A stretch of DNA of 64,000 bases from Nageia nagi (Eukaryota > Pinophyta), in contig JBITNC010000002.1 of assembly GCA_050084985.1 (NCBI GenBank), positions 15,376,001 to 15,440,000 of the forward strand, read 5' to 3'. The translations under genes were made by a program, and so were the position numbers. Positions 49,036-60,260 of this stretch are shown here, in pieces. A model generated the notes under the pieces. The model made no database searches, had not been told where the DNA came from, and worked only from the letters and a program-made list of their open reading frames with translations. Within the stretch, counting starts at the first letter, position 1. The number at the start of each line of letters is the position of its first letter.

Positions 49036-49043
49036 TATAAATA
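49036..49043 (+). promoter_or_regulatory. TATA box of the GASA gene
   Basis: TATAAATA lies 96 bp upstream of the ATG, preceded by a CT-rich stretch (CTCTCCTCTTAATCTC). A start site near 49065-49070 and a 5' UTR of about 70 nt are expected. No ATG occurs between the box and the start codon. Confidence 0.7.
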
Positions 49044-49138
49044 CCCAAACCTCGTAAGGATCCCTCCACAACACAAACCAGAAAGGAAGCCAAATCTGGA
49101 GCTATTCATCAAGATAAGTGATTTTTTCACTTTTTGCA

Positions 49139-49589
49139 ATGGAGACGAGGAGCAAATTATTTGCATGCGTTATGCTGGCTTTCTTGCTTGCTGTATTATT
49201 ACAGGTCTGTTTCCCTGGTGCTTGTTTTCATATAAAATACATTCATACTAGCAAACTAACGTTTTCTTGTAACAGACGGTAACGAGCACAGCCCCGGTAG
49301 GAGCACCGTCGACACTGTCAAAAATAGGTAAAGTATTAGCTACATATGGTATTATTACGGGGTTTATGTAAAAGACCTGAAGATATTGTTTGGGTCGAGA
49401 TTTGCAGACTGTAGTGGGAAATGTAAGCACAGGTGCGAGAAAGCAGAACATCCGCACAGATGTTTCAAACGCTGCCATCATTGCTGCAGGGAGTGCAAAT
49501 GCGTACCAAGCGGGCAATCGGGGAACAACGATGATTGCCCATGCTACAGAGACAAACGCGGTCACCACGGAAATCCCAAATGCCCTTAA
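49139..49589 (+). CDS. GASA/snakin family cysteine-rich secreted peptide
   Basis: Three exons, 49139-49204, 49276-49327 and 49408-49589, join into 300 nt encoding 99 residues. Both introns (71 and 80 bp) have GT...AG ends, at phases 0 and 1. Residues 1-22 (METRSKLFACVMLAFLLAVLLQ region) form a signal peptide. A short linker follows, then residues 41-98 carry all 12 GASA cysteines spaced C-3-C-3-C-8-C-3-C-2-CC-2-C-1-C-11-C-1-C-12-C and ending KCP. This is the family's exact pattern. GASA peptides are apoplastic, disulfide-rich, often gibberellin-regulated, and include antimicrobial snakins; the specific role here is unknown. The TATA box, lack of stops and higher CpG content than the surroundings support a live gene. 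Other frames at this locus are shadows. Confidence 0.93.
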
Positions 49590-51080
49590 TCACCATGTCG
49601 TTCCTCTTTCCTTTGATTCGCTATGGGAGTCCTTTGATAATCTCTAGAGGATAAATGCAGTCTTTCCAACAAGAATAGTATCTATTAGGGGTGACAAGAT
49701 ATTTTGGAGTTTATATAGTCTACCATAAAGCATTGTAGAATAATACAATTTCTTCGAAGTGCAGCTCTCATGTGAACTTCACTGGAAACTGCAGTTTCCA
49801 ATGCTTTATAATATTAAATTTTAATAATTAATAGTTTACCATTTTTTCTGAGGAGAGATAAGTCGATGTGAAGTACTTCAGGGCGAGCAGATGTGTTCTC
49901 TTGAGATACATGAAATGAAATGACTTGGGTGTCTACGTTTCACACAAATCAATCATTAATAAAAATAAATCAGTCTACAAATATCGCAAATTCGTATGGA
50001 CATGGGAGAAACAGTTACACGTGAAGCTCCCTTCAACGTGGCTAACCAACATGCCAATCTCGCTTGCGGGCGGGTGTTTAATAGACTTGTGGTTTCCTTG
50101 TATAAAGTGGAGGTCGTAAACATGTTATACTATAAGAAAAACTATTAAAATGGTTTTAATAAATGATCTATTTGTTAGGATTTACCTTTATGGATAAATA
50201 TGTGAGTAATTTAAGAATAATAGATATAAAAAATATCTAAATAAATAAAAAACATTTAGTATTTTACAAGGTTCAGTTAATGTGTTGAGTTATATCTTCG
50301 GAGAAACATCATCTTAGTAATTCCATTATTTCGAAAATTTCATTGGTTCCTGTTGGAACACCCTCTCTTTATTTCTGCTTGTCACACATGATTTTCTCCT
50401 CACCCATATCACCATGCAATCTCCATCAAAGATTTAGTTTATCATGCTATTATCCATAATCATCAATATGCCACATTGAGTCGTTGTGGAATCCTCCAAG
50501 CACCTCTCTATACTGCAACTAGAGAATTACATTCTCAAGCTTACAACTAAATTACATCAATGAGAATGCCTCTTGAACATTCTCCAAAGCATTATCACCT
50601 TTTTTATGCTATTTCGACGTTCCTAGAGCTCTACAGTTTGCCTTCTAGCATTAAGATGCAACCTCACATGCGTAACAACAACAATTTATACAAGGTAATA
50701 ACACAAAGAAACAAATATTGGTTCTAATAAATATTCAATAATTATTTCCAAATCAAACACCCTCCAAGCAAATCATATCTCCAACATGCAAATGGTTACC
50801 AGGTTATTGTCATCATCTCCAAGCATCATGAGTTCTTCTTTGGTTTACAAGACTCCACTCTATCCCTAATACGCTACCACATTGACCAAATCCATGTTTT
50901 CTCATCGTCATTTTGGGTAATGTTATGACCAACACCTTTAAATAACTTCACCCAGATCATATGAAAATGGCACAATATAATCTCAGCTAGGTACATTATG
51001 CAATAGTCAAATGCCTTCATTCTATTCATGGCATGGAAACATTCATGTAAATCGGGGCTCCACCCCAACATATTTATAGA
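49590..51080. other. GASA 3' region and AT-rich spacer
   Basis: To about 50110 the base composition stays less AT-rich, with a CACGTG at about 50018-50023, so the 3' UTR and gene-proximal sequence probably lie here. No clear AATAAA close to the stop; AATAAAAATAAA at 49957-49968 is a candidate poly(A) region. From 50140 onward nothing is recognised. The ACAAGGTTCAGTTAATGTGTTG region may be an old LTR fragment. Confidence 0.4.
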
Positions 51081-51567
51081 AATGGTTTTTATAAATTTTT
51101 ATTTACAAAAATGATTATGTAGTATTGTTAGGTCATTTTTGTGGGTCTTTACTAGAAGTTGTCATCAAGTTTCTGTCATTTGCATATATAAACTCATTAA
51201 GAAGGTTATTAAGGTTTGAAAACTCAACCACAAATGTTGTGCTATATCAAAATTCCCTTACCACCTACCTTGTAATCCTTTTCCTCCACAACATTATATT
51301 TTATGTGTATATCAATAAAAAATAAGACCTTTTTTCATATATGCATATGCTTTACATCTTTAGCACCAACTTTATACATATAGGCACAAATTTTATGTAT
51401 ATCTACATAAACTTCATGTATATAAGTACATATTATATATATATACACAAAAAAAGTTTTTAAATAAAGAGGTGGAGACTTGATGGCACCTTCTAGTGGG
51501 GATCCACAAAACGACCCTAACAAAACTACAACATCATCTTTGTAACTAAAGCTTTCTTTGGCCATTT
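51081..51567. mobile_element. MITE-like element with long TIRs
   Basis: The left arm (TTACAAAAATGATTATGTAG, then GTTAGGTCATTTTTGTGG, CTAGAAG and CATCAAGTTTC) is complementary to the right arm (51470-51545, outer word TTTGTAACTAAAG). The arms are about 85-110 bp with mismatches around an AT-rich core of about 270 bp. No coding capacity or clear target duplication. The right arm is richer in G+C than the left. Confidence 0.6.
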
Positions 51568-51769
51568 AAGTAAATAGGTTATTTGTTAAGCAAATTTTAG
51601 TAATTTTCCTAATAATATATTACCAAATCATTTTATTATTAAAAATATTTGATTAATTTAAGAAGAGATAAAATTAATTCAAATTTATTTAAATCTATTA
51701 TATTATTAAAAAGTTATTTGTTTGGATAAAATTTGGAAGTATTATTTAAAATTATCTAAAAAATTAATC

Positions 51770-51980
51770 ATTTTATTTTATATGTAATATATACATTATT
51801 AAGTATATCATATATAGGTGATTAGTATTATACATTAGAAAGAAATGTTATCATAATTGAAAAATCATATAATATTATAGAAGTATTATAAATGAGCATA
51901 GATCTTATTTTATAACTATTTGAAATGTGTGAAAATTCATTAAATCAACGATTGTTGATAGTTCATAGATTCATTGATAT
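51770..51980. repeat. Dispersed repeat, pair with 39250-39500
   Basis: See 39250-39500. It directly precedes the 51965-52346 repeat. Confidence 0.6.
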
Positions 51981-52346
51981 ATATATAAAATTATTTTCAA
52001 CATGCTCAAGGCCTAGCAACTAGTAGCTAACCAAAAATATTATGGTTTAATGTTTCATCACATGTAAGTATTAGTTGTATCATGTTGGCTACCTTTTAGT
52101 TTTATCCATTCATTTGGAGGAATTAGAATATGCTAATTATCAATCTCATTGAATGCATCTATAGACCATATAGGGCCATCATTTCCACCTTCTGTATCAT
52201 AATTAATAAAAGGTATTGAAGCTTCTGGACACATATCCTAACCTTAAAATTACCTTAATGAGGAAGCACCTTGATCATTAATGTGCTTATGAACTAGGGA
52301 AGGTTAAGACTAGTATCGATTAATTTCTCACATAGAAGGGAGGCTT
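51965..52346. repeat. Dispersed repeat, empty-site copy
   Basis: Colinear with 45310-45388 joined to 46445-46750. The point matching the TIR-element insertion (about 52057-52061, TTTCA) is uninterrupted. The copy ends where a gypsy LTR begins at 52347 (GAGGCTT|TGTGATG); the other copy continues GAGGCTTCC. Confidence 0.7.
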
Positions 52347-53465
52347 TGTGATGTCCCCCTTGTCCATTACTTTATTCATGTACTTGTATTTATATTATTG
52401 TAGCTTAGGATAGGAGACTTAATGGGTTAAAGGCCCTCACTATAAGCCCCAAGTGGGATGTCTCCCTCTTAAGTCATAGATTAGGTATTTATTGTATTGG
52501 AGATCCCAAATTGTAGGAATCCTAAGGTGTATTTATTCATTAGAATGATGGATGATCACTTTCATGCTATCACCACACTAGGGAGGGTCCCACACCCCAC
52601 ATTGGTACTTTAAGTGATTATGACCCCCATGTTGGCACTTTAAGTGATTAGGCCCCCCAAAGTTCAATGTTGAATTAGATGGGCTTGGGATGACTCCTAG
52701 GTAAGATGTGGACATGTGATAATGTATAAATAGATACTTGTTTATTATTACTTCTATTACAATCCTTCAAACATAATTTCTAGCGGTGCTAAGTAACTCT
52801 TCCTAGGTAGAGCATCTAGAGGGCATTCAGGCTGAGGGATTTTTTCTATCTACGGTATTGGTGAAGCACCTTTTCCCATTTGATGGAATTTCAAGGGTTT
52901 GGTTCTACCTTAAGTGGTTATCTAGGGTTTAAGGAGGGCTCCTTTGGTGGAGAGGATTTGAAGTGTGAGAGAGCAGATCTAACCCATGGTTCTGTAGTTC
53001 ATTTGGTATTAGAGATACTTGGTATTATGTCCTAGTTAGCTCTTTGGAGGTCAATGAATGCCCCTAAGGGCTTTGTATTGTATTATTTTCATTCATATCA
53101 TTTGTATATATCCAAAGGGAATTGGATCTCATTTATGTTGTGTGTTTCATACTAGTGTATGTGTTGGATTATTTATGCTTAATTATGCATGTATGGGACA
53201 AATGTTGGCAATCTAATTTTGTATTCATTATTATATGCTTGTAACTATTGGGTGTTGGCATAATGATGAATTATTGATTGGATATTTATTATTATATTAA
53301 AAATTTGGCATTTATATGGTTTGGATATTTAATATTAATGCCCTAACCCTAACATTGCATATCAAAGGATGTGTTGGCTTGTGTTTTATGTCCTAGACCT
53401 GACCTAAAGGTTTGATGATCAAGAATGACTAGTTTATGGTAGAATTTAATTTTTGAATCATCACA
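52347..53465 (+). mobile_element. Ty3/gypsy-type 5' LTR (1,119 bp)
   Basis: Starts TGTGATGTCCCCC and ends AATCATCACA, so the ends are the usual inverted TGTGATG...CATCACA. A TATAAATAG element at 52725-52733 is in LTR-promoter position, and a primer-binding site follows 2 bp after the end. It inserted into a dispersed repeat, with a TTTG/CTT junction at 52346. The partner 3' LTR is not in the window, so the target duplication cannot be checked. Confidence 0.85.
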
Positions 53466-53467
53466 AG

Positions 53468-53479
53468 TGGTATCAAAGC
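53468..53479 (+). other. Primer-binding site (initiator Met tRNA type)
   Basis: TGGTATCAAAGC closely matches TGGTATCAGAGC, complementary to the 3' end of plant initiator methionine tRNA, 2 bp after the LTR end. This fixes the LTR boundary and the plus orientation of the element. Confidence 0.8.
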
Positions 53480-53548
53480 TTGGATTTAGACAACCTATGT
53501 ATGAGACTCAAAATCCATCATTATTACACTAGGTCCAACAGGAGAGAG

Positions 53549-53681
53549 ATGACATCTGCTAGGAAAAGCAAAAGATCCCACACAAAGGAGACATCAAAGA
53601 GAGTCATTCAAGAGGAGGAAAGATGGCCATGGATGAATGAACCACCATAGGAGAGAGTTTTTGGTGATGAGAGGGAGGCAT
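53549..53681 (+). pseudogene. Ty3/gypsy gag start, interrupted by copia
   Basis: ATG 53549 opens MTSARKSKRSHTKETSKR, then EEERWPWMNEPP, one TAG, and ERVFGDEREA in the same frame up to 53681. A basic N-terminus after the primer-binding site is usual for gag. The frame is cut where the copia LTR begins (53682). The rest of gag-pol was not identified in the window. Confidence 0.55.
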
Positions 53682-54178
53682 TGAAGTAACTAATAATAAC
53701 AATATAATTCCTAAATAGCCAAGATCTCTTGAAAGCTCACAAACACATCTAAATAACTTATAAAGCAATCTCACAACATAACACAAGATGTAAGTGGTTC
53801 CTCCAACTAGAAGTACATTCACTAACTAGATCTCACTTCATTCACCAATATGAAGTCTTACAATCATCTTAAACTTTTCTCCTAAACTCTATCCTATAGC
53901 ATAACTTTACTCCATAAATTTAGTGTATGATCCAAAGAGGGAGCCTTCTATTTATAGGCCAAAATCCCTCTTTGGATCATACTTTTATCCAATGTACAAA
54001 AGCATGGCATGCACATCCTTTTACCCAAGGGGCATGCTCATGACATGGAGTGAAGGACAAGTTACATTATCATATTCACTTAACTACTTAAGGTATCAAA
54101 TGATACCATTAAGTATTAATGAACTTACATAGAAGATTATTACATAACCTTTACAATAATGCACTATACATTCCAACA
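53682..54178 (-). mobile_element. Ty1/copia 3' LTR
   Basis: On the minus strand it begins TGTTGGAATG at 54178, right after a purine tract. It ends near GTTACTTCA at 53682 (end inferred from a CA dinucleotide). It has a TATAAATA element (complement at 53949-53956) and a hairpin of GGTATC/GATACC with flanking TTAA words. A related solo-LTR-like copy lies at 2665-3030. Confidence 0.75.
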
Positions 54179-54190
54179 CTTCCCCTTAAT
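54179..54190 (-). other. Polypurine tract of the copia element
   Basis: ATTAAGGGGAAG on the minus strand, directly before the LTR start. It serves as the plus-strand primer site in copia elements and confirms the LTR edge at 54178. Confidence 0.7.
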
Positions 54191-54891
54191 GCAATATTGG
54201 GGTAGAGTGAATAAGAGAGAAGAAGGAGAGAAAGTAAGAGAGTTCTCCTCCAAATAGATACAACTAGAGATGAGAATTTTTTACATATTTGTGAAGTAAG
54301 CAAGATCTAATTTGAGATTCACTACTTTGCCAAATACAATCATTAACCATAATTGGCTTCAATGTATACGAAGTAGTCATCCAACTAGAAGTCATGAAGA
54401 GTCTTCAAGATCCTACATACTTGAAATAAGTAACCTGTAATCTCAAAGGAACCTATATGTCATGAGCAGCTCAAATAATAAGATCAGTTAGATGCAACAT
54501 ATTCATATCAACTAGGATAGATGAATCACATAAAATGCCATCATGAATTGATCAATGGTGCACTATAAGTCATCAAAAATATGCCAAGCCAAAAATCATA
54601 GTCATCTGTTGTATATAAATTATGTGTTGATTATCATTATAAAATAGAACATGCACATATGAGTTCCTCACATATGGATAATTGAACAATGTCAAAATAC
54701 ACATAAGAGTTCCTCACACATGGATAATTTAATAGTGATAGATTGGCCAATCTTTATGCTTTTAAAATTTGTACAAGTTCCTCATGCAGAGTAAACTTAC
54801 CATGAAAGTGTACAACAAAATAAACACTATACATCATAAAATCCTCCTAAGGGTTAAGTCATCATCACAAACATGAATTCAATATAAGAAT

Positions 54892-55481
54892 TCAAACTTT
54901 GCTCCCCCTTGAGGGTAATTTCACCAACTCAATAACATCCCTAAGCTTACAATATTGAGCTTTCAAGAGGGGCTTGGTGAACAAATCAATAAAGTTCAAG
55001 TGGGTGGATAATACTCCAAGTGTATGATGTCATTAAGAACCTTCTCCCTAATAAAATGTGCCTAAATTTCCATATGTTTTATTCTTTGATGGAATATAGG
55101 ATTCTTAGCCAAAGAGATCATCGATTGATTATTTGAAGAGATCAAAGATGAGCCATCTTGTTCATACCTTATTTTTTCTGAAATATGCCTTAGCCAAATG
55201 GCTTCTTAGGCTACAACAAACATGGCACAGTATTCAACATCTATTGTGGAAAGAAAAATAGTAGGTTGCTTCTTGGAATCCCAAGAGATAGTACTTGAAC
55301 CAATGCTAAATAAATACATAGAGGTTGATTTTCTATCATCTTTATCTCTTCCATAATTAGAATATGAGAATCCAAAGAAAACAAATGAGGGAAAATTAGA
55401 ATACTTGAGAGCAAAGTCCTTAGTCCCTACAATATATTTCAATATTTGCTTAACAACATTGAGGTGCTCAATATATTTCAA
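54892..55481 (-). pseudogene. Copia RNase H and polyprotein end
   Basis: Reads AVKQILKYIVGTKDF-like (VVKQILKYIVGTKDFALKY), YGRDKDDRKSTSMYLF, ISWDSKKQPTIFLST and DVEYCAMFVV, matching the copia RNase H order ('RY..GT', 'D.DDRKST.G', 'SWSSKKQ...STAEAEY'). The tail FTKPLLKAQYCKLRDVIELV and a stop at 54892-54894 follow after frame changes. The usual 'D-W-A' and 'E' positions are partly altered (DVEY for EAEY), so it is dead. Confidence 0.85.
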
Positions 55482-55495
55482 ATACTACCAATTAC

Positions 55496-56200
55496 TTACC
55501 TGTAAGCTATAGCATCAACCAATTGAGACTTAAAGCTCAGAGAAATAATGATTCCAAAAAAGATTGGGATCATAGCATATCTACACTCCATTCCAAACTT
55601 TTGCAAAATATATAATATATACTTAGATTGACTAAGATAAGTACAATCCTTGTATTGATACACTTGCATTCTAAGATAATAGTGCAAGAGACCAAGATCA
55701 ACCATGTCAAATGTTATATTAAGTTTGGATATGTATTCTTGAGTGATTTCTTCATTATTCCTAGTTATCAGAAGATCATCCATATAGAACAAAATCAAGA
55801 CCACATATTTTCCCTGATTGACCACATATAGATCAATGCTAGAAAAACCCTTGGAGAAACCAATGTCTGTAAAATACCTTAAAATCTTTCTATACCAAGC
55901 TCTAGGTGCTTGCTTAAGTCTATATAATGACTTCTTTAGCTTACACATAAAAGAATCTTTGCCTTTCACATTAAACCCTTCTGGTTGATTCATGAATATT
56001 TTCACATCTAAGTCACCATTGATAAATGCCCTCTTGATATCAAGTTGAAAAACTTTCCATATTTGAGCTATAGAAAGAGTAAGGATAATTCTCATAGTAG
56101 GCATCTTTGTTATGTGAGCAAAAATTTCCTCATAATCTACACCATATTACTGAGCAAAGCCTTTGGCTACTAACCTTGCCTTGTATTTATCAATATCCTT
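55496..56200 (-). pseudogene. Copia reverse transcriptase
   Basis: A 202-codon open frame (56104-55496) reads VFQLDIKRAFINGDLDVKIF (catalytic Asp), MNQPEGF, CKLKKSLYRLKQAPRAWY and ILFYMDDLLITRNN (YMDD in place of YVDD), then VDLGLLHYYLRMQV. Upstream, broken frames to about 56200 read a KARLVAKG-like region. The order and spacing fit RVT_2. This is the longest surviving retroelement frame in the window, but flanking stops make it inactive. Confidence 0.92.
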
Positions 56201-56479
56201 AACAAAATTGAACTTGACCTTATAGATCTATTATTGCCAATCACATTAATCTCATTATGATAAGGAATCAAATCCTAAGTTTCATTTTTCATAAGCACCT
56301 CATACTTCACTTTTATGGTTTCCCATCCAGCACTCGTACTTAGAAGCTTCTTTGAAGGTTGAGGGCTCATTCTTGTTATCAATCTTAGAAAATAAGGATT
56401 TGTTCAAAGCCATGCTCCTTATTACCCTTTATGTTGGAGAATTTTATTATTGAGGTGACTTTTCTAGATTAATATCTAA

Positions 56480-57240
56480 CTAGCTACATGTAACTAAATA
56501 GTCCACTATATCATCAACATCCTTATTAAAAGTAGATTCTTTAGAAAGTTCATTGAACTTTACATCCCTTGAAATAAACATAAATTTATAGGATGGAAAA
56601 TAGATATTGTAGCTTGTATGTTGACTATCATAACCCACAAAGATGCCTTTTTTAGCCCTTTTATCTAACTTCTTCCTTTTATTAGAAATAATATAGGAGA
56701 ATGCTTCACAACCAAACACCCTAAGGTGTGAAATGTTAGGTTTTATTCATGACCATGCCTCAAAAAATGTTTAACCCTGAACAACTTTTGTGGGACACCT
56801 ATTCAAGGTGTAAATAGTAATGCTTACTACTTCACCCCATAAGAAACTAGAAAGATTATCCAACGTGCATCTAGTCATTTCCATAATTATTCTATTTTTC
56901 TTTTTGATAACACAATTCTATCGAGGAGTGGAAGGAATTGTAAACTTACTATTGATTCCATACTTAGCACAATAATCATTGAAATCATTGTTATTATATT
57001 CTTTCCAGGATTTGATCTCAACATCTTGATTTTAAGGTTAGTTTGATTTTTAACAAAGGCCTTAAAAGTCTTAAAACTCTCAAAGGTTTGATCTTTGTGC
57101 TCATGTAGATACCTAAAGATCATTTTAATAAAGTTATCAATAAAGGTTAAGACGTAATATGCTCCTCCAAGTGACTTAGTTTGAAATGGACCCATCAAAT
57201 CTGAATGCATAAGTTGAAGAGGTTGAGATGCTTTTGTTAC
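56480..57240 (-). pseudogene. Copia integrase
   Basis: Begins MHSDLMGPFQTKSLGGAYYV and LTFIDNF (first catalytic Asp). The second region reads KMLRSNPG where intact elements have LRSDNGGE, so the Asp appears lost and a frameshift follows. The later part reads KYGINSKFTIPSTPR*N, LRVFGCEAFSYI and LDKRAKKGIFVGYDSQHTSY. Domain order is normal for copia (integrase before reverse transcriptase). Confidence 0.88.
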
Positions 57241-57258
57241 CTTATCTTTTTAAAACTT

Positions 57259-57795
57259 TTATCTATGCATCTTGCCAATAATGCACTTCTCACATAGACC
57301 AATCAAAGGAGAAAAATAAGGTAAACCTTCCATAAGTTCTTGGTATTTTATGAATTGAATGCTCTTATGGTTAAGGTGCCCTAAACATTGGTGCCAAAGA
57401 TTACTTCTAGAACACACACTTGTAGTAAGACATATCTTTGATGGTACTCGATCCACAATGTAGAGATCATCTTTTACTAACCCTTTAACCAACATGGTAA
57501 GTCCTTTCTTCATGCACCAAGATTGAGAGTTGAACTCAAAAAAGTAACCTTTTCTATCAACTTGGATCATGAAAAGAAGGTTCATCCTAAGCTTAAGAAC
57601 ATAGATCACATTATCAAGAACCTTCCTATGAATCAACACACTTTCAATTCCTTAGAATTCAAGGGTAGAGTTATCATCTATCACAATCATATCTTTTCTA
57701 TACTTGTGAAAGTTCTCAAACTTTTTCTTTTTAAAGCATAGGTGATTAGTGCAACTAGAGTCAACAATCTAATCAGATGAAAAAGTATGGGACAT
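57259..57795 (-). pseudogene. Copia protease and GAG-pre-integrase region
   Basis: The frame 57639-57259 reads MLVKGLVKDDLYIVD, NLWHQCLGHLNHKS and LCEKCIIGKMHR, the GAG-pre-integrase zinc motif (H..LGH...C..C..GK). Upstream, at 57795-57650, IVDSSCTNHLC matches the copia protease active site region (DSGA-type), followed by DNSTLEF. A stop lies just before IVDSS. Confidence 0.85.
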
Positions 57796-58640
57796 GGAGT
57801 AGGGCACCGTAGCAAAACTAGCTTGAATATTCTTTTTTCCTTTAAAGTTATTTACATTACCATTACCTTTGTTTTTTTTCTCTCTTTTTTTTGTAGCAAT
57901 CAACTTCTTTATGACCTTGGATGCCACAATAGTTACAATTACCATCAAACTTTTTCTTAGGATATGAATTGTTTGCTTTGCCTTTTCCATCTCTTTGCCT
58001 GAAGTGGTTGTTGTTACCATTGTTCCTACTATTATTGTTGTTGTTCCTATTTTTATTATTGTTGCCATTATTCTTGCTACTGTTATTGCCATTACCTCTT
58101 TTCTAAAAACCTTTTGGAGGAAGAAGGATAAAATTTCTTTTGATGGTTGAACTTCTTATTGAAATAAGTTTTGGTTACTCTAAAAATAACATTATTATCC
58201 TTAGAATAAAAAATCAACATCTTTTTATTAAGGGTTTTCTAATGCTTCAAAAGGAGCCTAGAAAGGTTCTCAAGGGAGAAGACTTCTTTTTCATCATCAA
58301 ACCTTATTTTCATAACTATCACAAAGTTTCCAAACTTTGAAGAAAGGCTTTGAAGAATAATAAAAACTATGAACTTATCATTGATCTAATTGCACCCACA
58401 AGCAACAAGTTAGGTCCTTAGGTTAATGATTTTGTTCTAGTTAGCCATATTTTCATCTTTCTCTTGATGAGATTGAAGTAAATTTTGGATAATAGTAAAC
58501 CTTCTTGAAAACTTTGAACCAAGGTACATTTGCTTAAGCTTATCATAAGCTTCCTTTATCGAGGTTACAGAGAAAATTATCAGGAGCATATCATCTGAAA
58601 TTGTATAAAAAATCATGGAGGTTGCCAACTCATTCTTTGT
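57796..58640 (-). pseudogene. Copia gag with zinc knuckle
   Basis: 58628-58437 reads SDDMLLIIFSVTSIKEAYDK, LKQMYLGSKF and LLQSHQEKDENMAN, matching the UBN2-type gag of plant copia. An Asn/Gly-rich low-complexity stretch follows. Then comes CNYCGIQGHKEVDC near 57920-57960, a CX2CX4HX4C zinc knuckle. The N-terminal part and the 5' LTR were not found upstream, so the element is 5'-truncated or interrupted. Confidence 0.85.
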
Positions 58641-60039
58641 GTTGCCTCTAATGGCTTCTCATTTGTAGGAGTTACAAGGTTATCATTTACTATTTGCCAA
58701 AGCTTCCTTGCATGTAACTCAAGTCTCATTCATGGTTCCCAAATCCCAAAGTTAGAACACTTGAGAATGTGTTTGGGTAAGAAGTTATCTCCCATTTACT
58801 ACATAAGAATATGAATAAATAATAATCATATGGTTTAATAAATAACACTATATGTTAAATATTTACCAAGTAAATTTAACACTAGAGACATGCTTGATTT
58901 GATTCACAAGTGCAAATATTTTACAACTCAAATATACATCCCATGTACCCAATACTTTTGTCATCACCAAAAATCGTAGATGTAGAGTGAAATTATTGAG
59001 GCTTGTTTTCTTGTCTAAAATTAGGCCTTCACTTGGATGCCTACATAAGAGGAGCCCAAGTACTACCAATCCTCAACTAGTTCACCTTGATCAATAGTAT
59101 AGTTTCTCACAAGGAGAAGTACTTACTATTTATTGGATCAACCAAATTATTAATCTTGATTAGGTTTCAAGTTGTCCTCCTAAGTTATCAGGATAATCCC
59201 TAAATGGACATGCAGACATGTGGTATCACTACACGCATGTCTATTCACCTATTAGAGTTATGTCCAAACCAAAAGAGGACTTAGGGGCAATTGAGAAGTA
59301 CTAACTTTTCACCATTCGGATCATCAAACTTAAAAGCTCCAATCCACTTGTCTTCACTTCATGGCTCCCCAAACAAGTCATTTTACAAAATGTACATGCA
59401 GATGTGTTCATTTTAGGGGGATGCTCATTTCAATGTTTGCATTTTTGTTTACATAAGCAAATAAATCAAAATATGAAACATTAAGTAAAAGAGAATAAGT
59501 TAAACATCATCCATTCATAACTTGGAGCCTTAAGAGTCCAATGGGTGTTGTTTACTAACCTCTTAAAAGACATCTTTTCATAGGTCCATAATTTACACAA
59601 GTTAATTTTGCAAGAAAAATGATAAATACTTAAGCATAAGCATGCATTATTAAAATAAATAAGCATGTATCATTAATTAAGTTAACTTTGCATAAGGATA
59701 GACATGCCATAATTTACACAAGTCTATTAACTTTGCATAAGAAAATATTTAGCAGGCATCAATCCCATAACTTAAAAAATTAAGTATGCAACATTAGAAA
59801 AAATAAGGATGCATCATTAACTTAGTAAGTAATAAGCATGCATCTTTTAACTTAAAAATATAATTAGGGTGCATCATTTAACTTTAAAAAGTTAAGTAAT
59901 AAGGAATTTAGAAAGATAGATAGACATGTAATATCTAGATAAAAATTTAAGTAAAAGATTCATACAAAATTTCCCCTCTTTTACTTAAAAAATTTATCCC
60001 TTAGATATAGCATACTAGTTTTACTTTAGATAAAAAATA
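58641..60039. other. Copia 5' flank and AT-rich degenerate repeats
   Basis: 58641-59100 may be the decayed gag N-terminus. No copia 5' LTR is recognisable. From about 59570 to 59900 degenerate repeats of AAGCATGCAT, ATTTACACAAGTTAA and TTAACTTAAAAA words occur. No gene. Confidence 0.45.
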
Positions 60040-60260
60040 CTTGCATGTATAGTTTTTTTCTTGAAGTGGATGATATATCATTCATAATAATTAACATTTA
60101 TGAATCGAATGAGGATTTGAATAGATGCACTTTATGGAAAAGGTATGTATTTTCCTTATCATTAGCTATTTGGCTTATATGTGGGGATTTCAATATGGTT
60201 GAAAAGGTTATTGATAAGAAAAGAATTACCCCTAATAAATGGGCCCTCGAATAAAGGGAG
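60040..60260 (+). pseudogene. LINE 2 endonuclease remnant
   Basis: Reads IIINIYESNEDLNRCTLWKR and AIWLICGDFNMVEKVIDKKR. GDFN with a following D is the AP-endonuclease motif of plant LINE ORF2. The frame then shifts, with further protein-like text to about 60360 (LTCIFWQTREL). Confidence 0.75.

Noticed and set aside
48844-49074. 76-codon minus-strand ORF in the GASA promoter
   Set aside because: It overlaps the promoter and TATA box, has no motif, and the hydrophobic text comes from AT-rich sequence.
49390-49647. 85-codon plus-strand ORF across the GASA third exon
   Set aside because: It is a frame shadow of the GASA coding exon; the other frame has the 12-cysteine pattern and matches splice phases.
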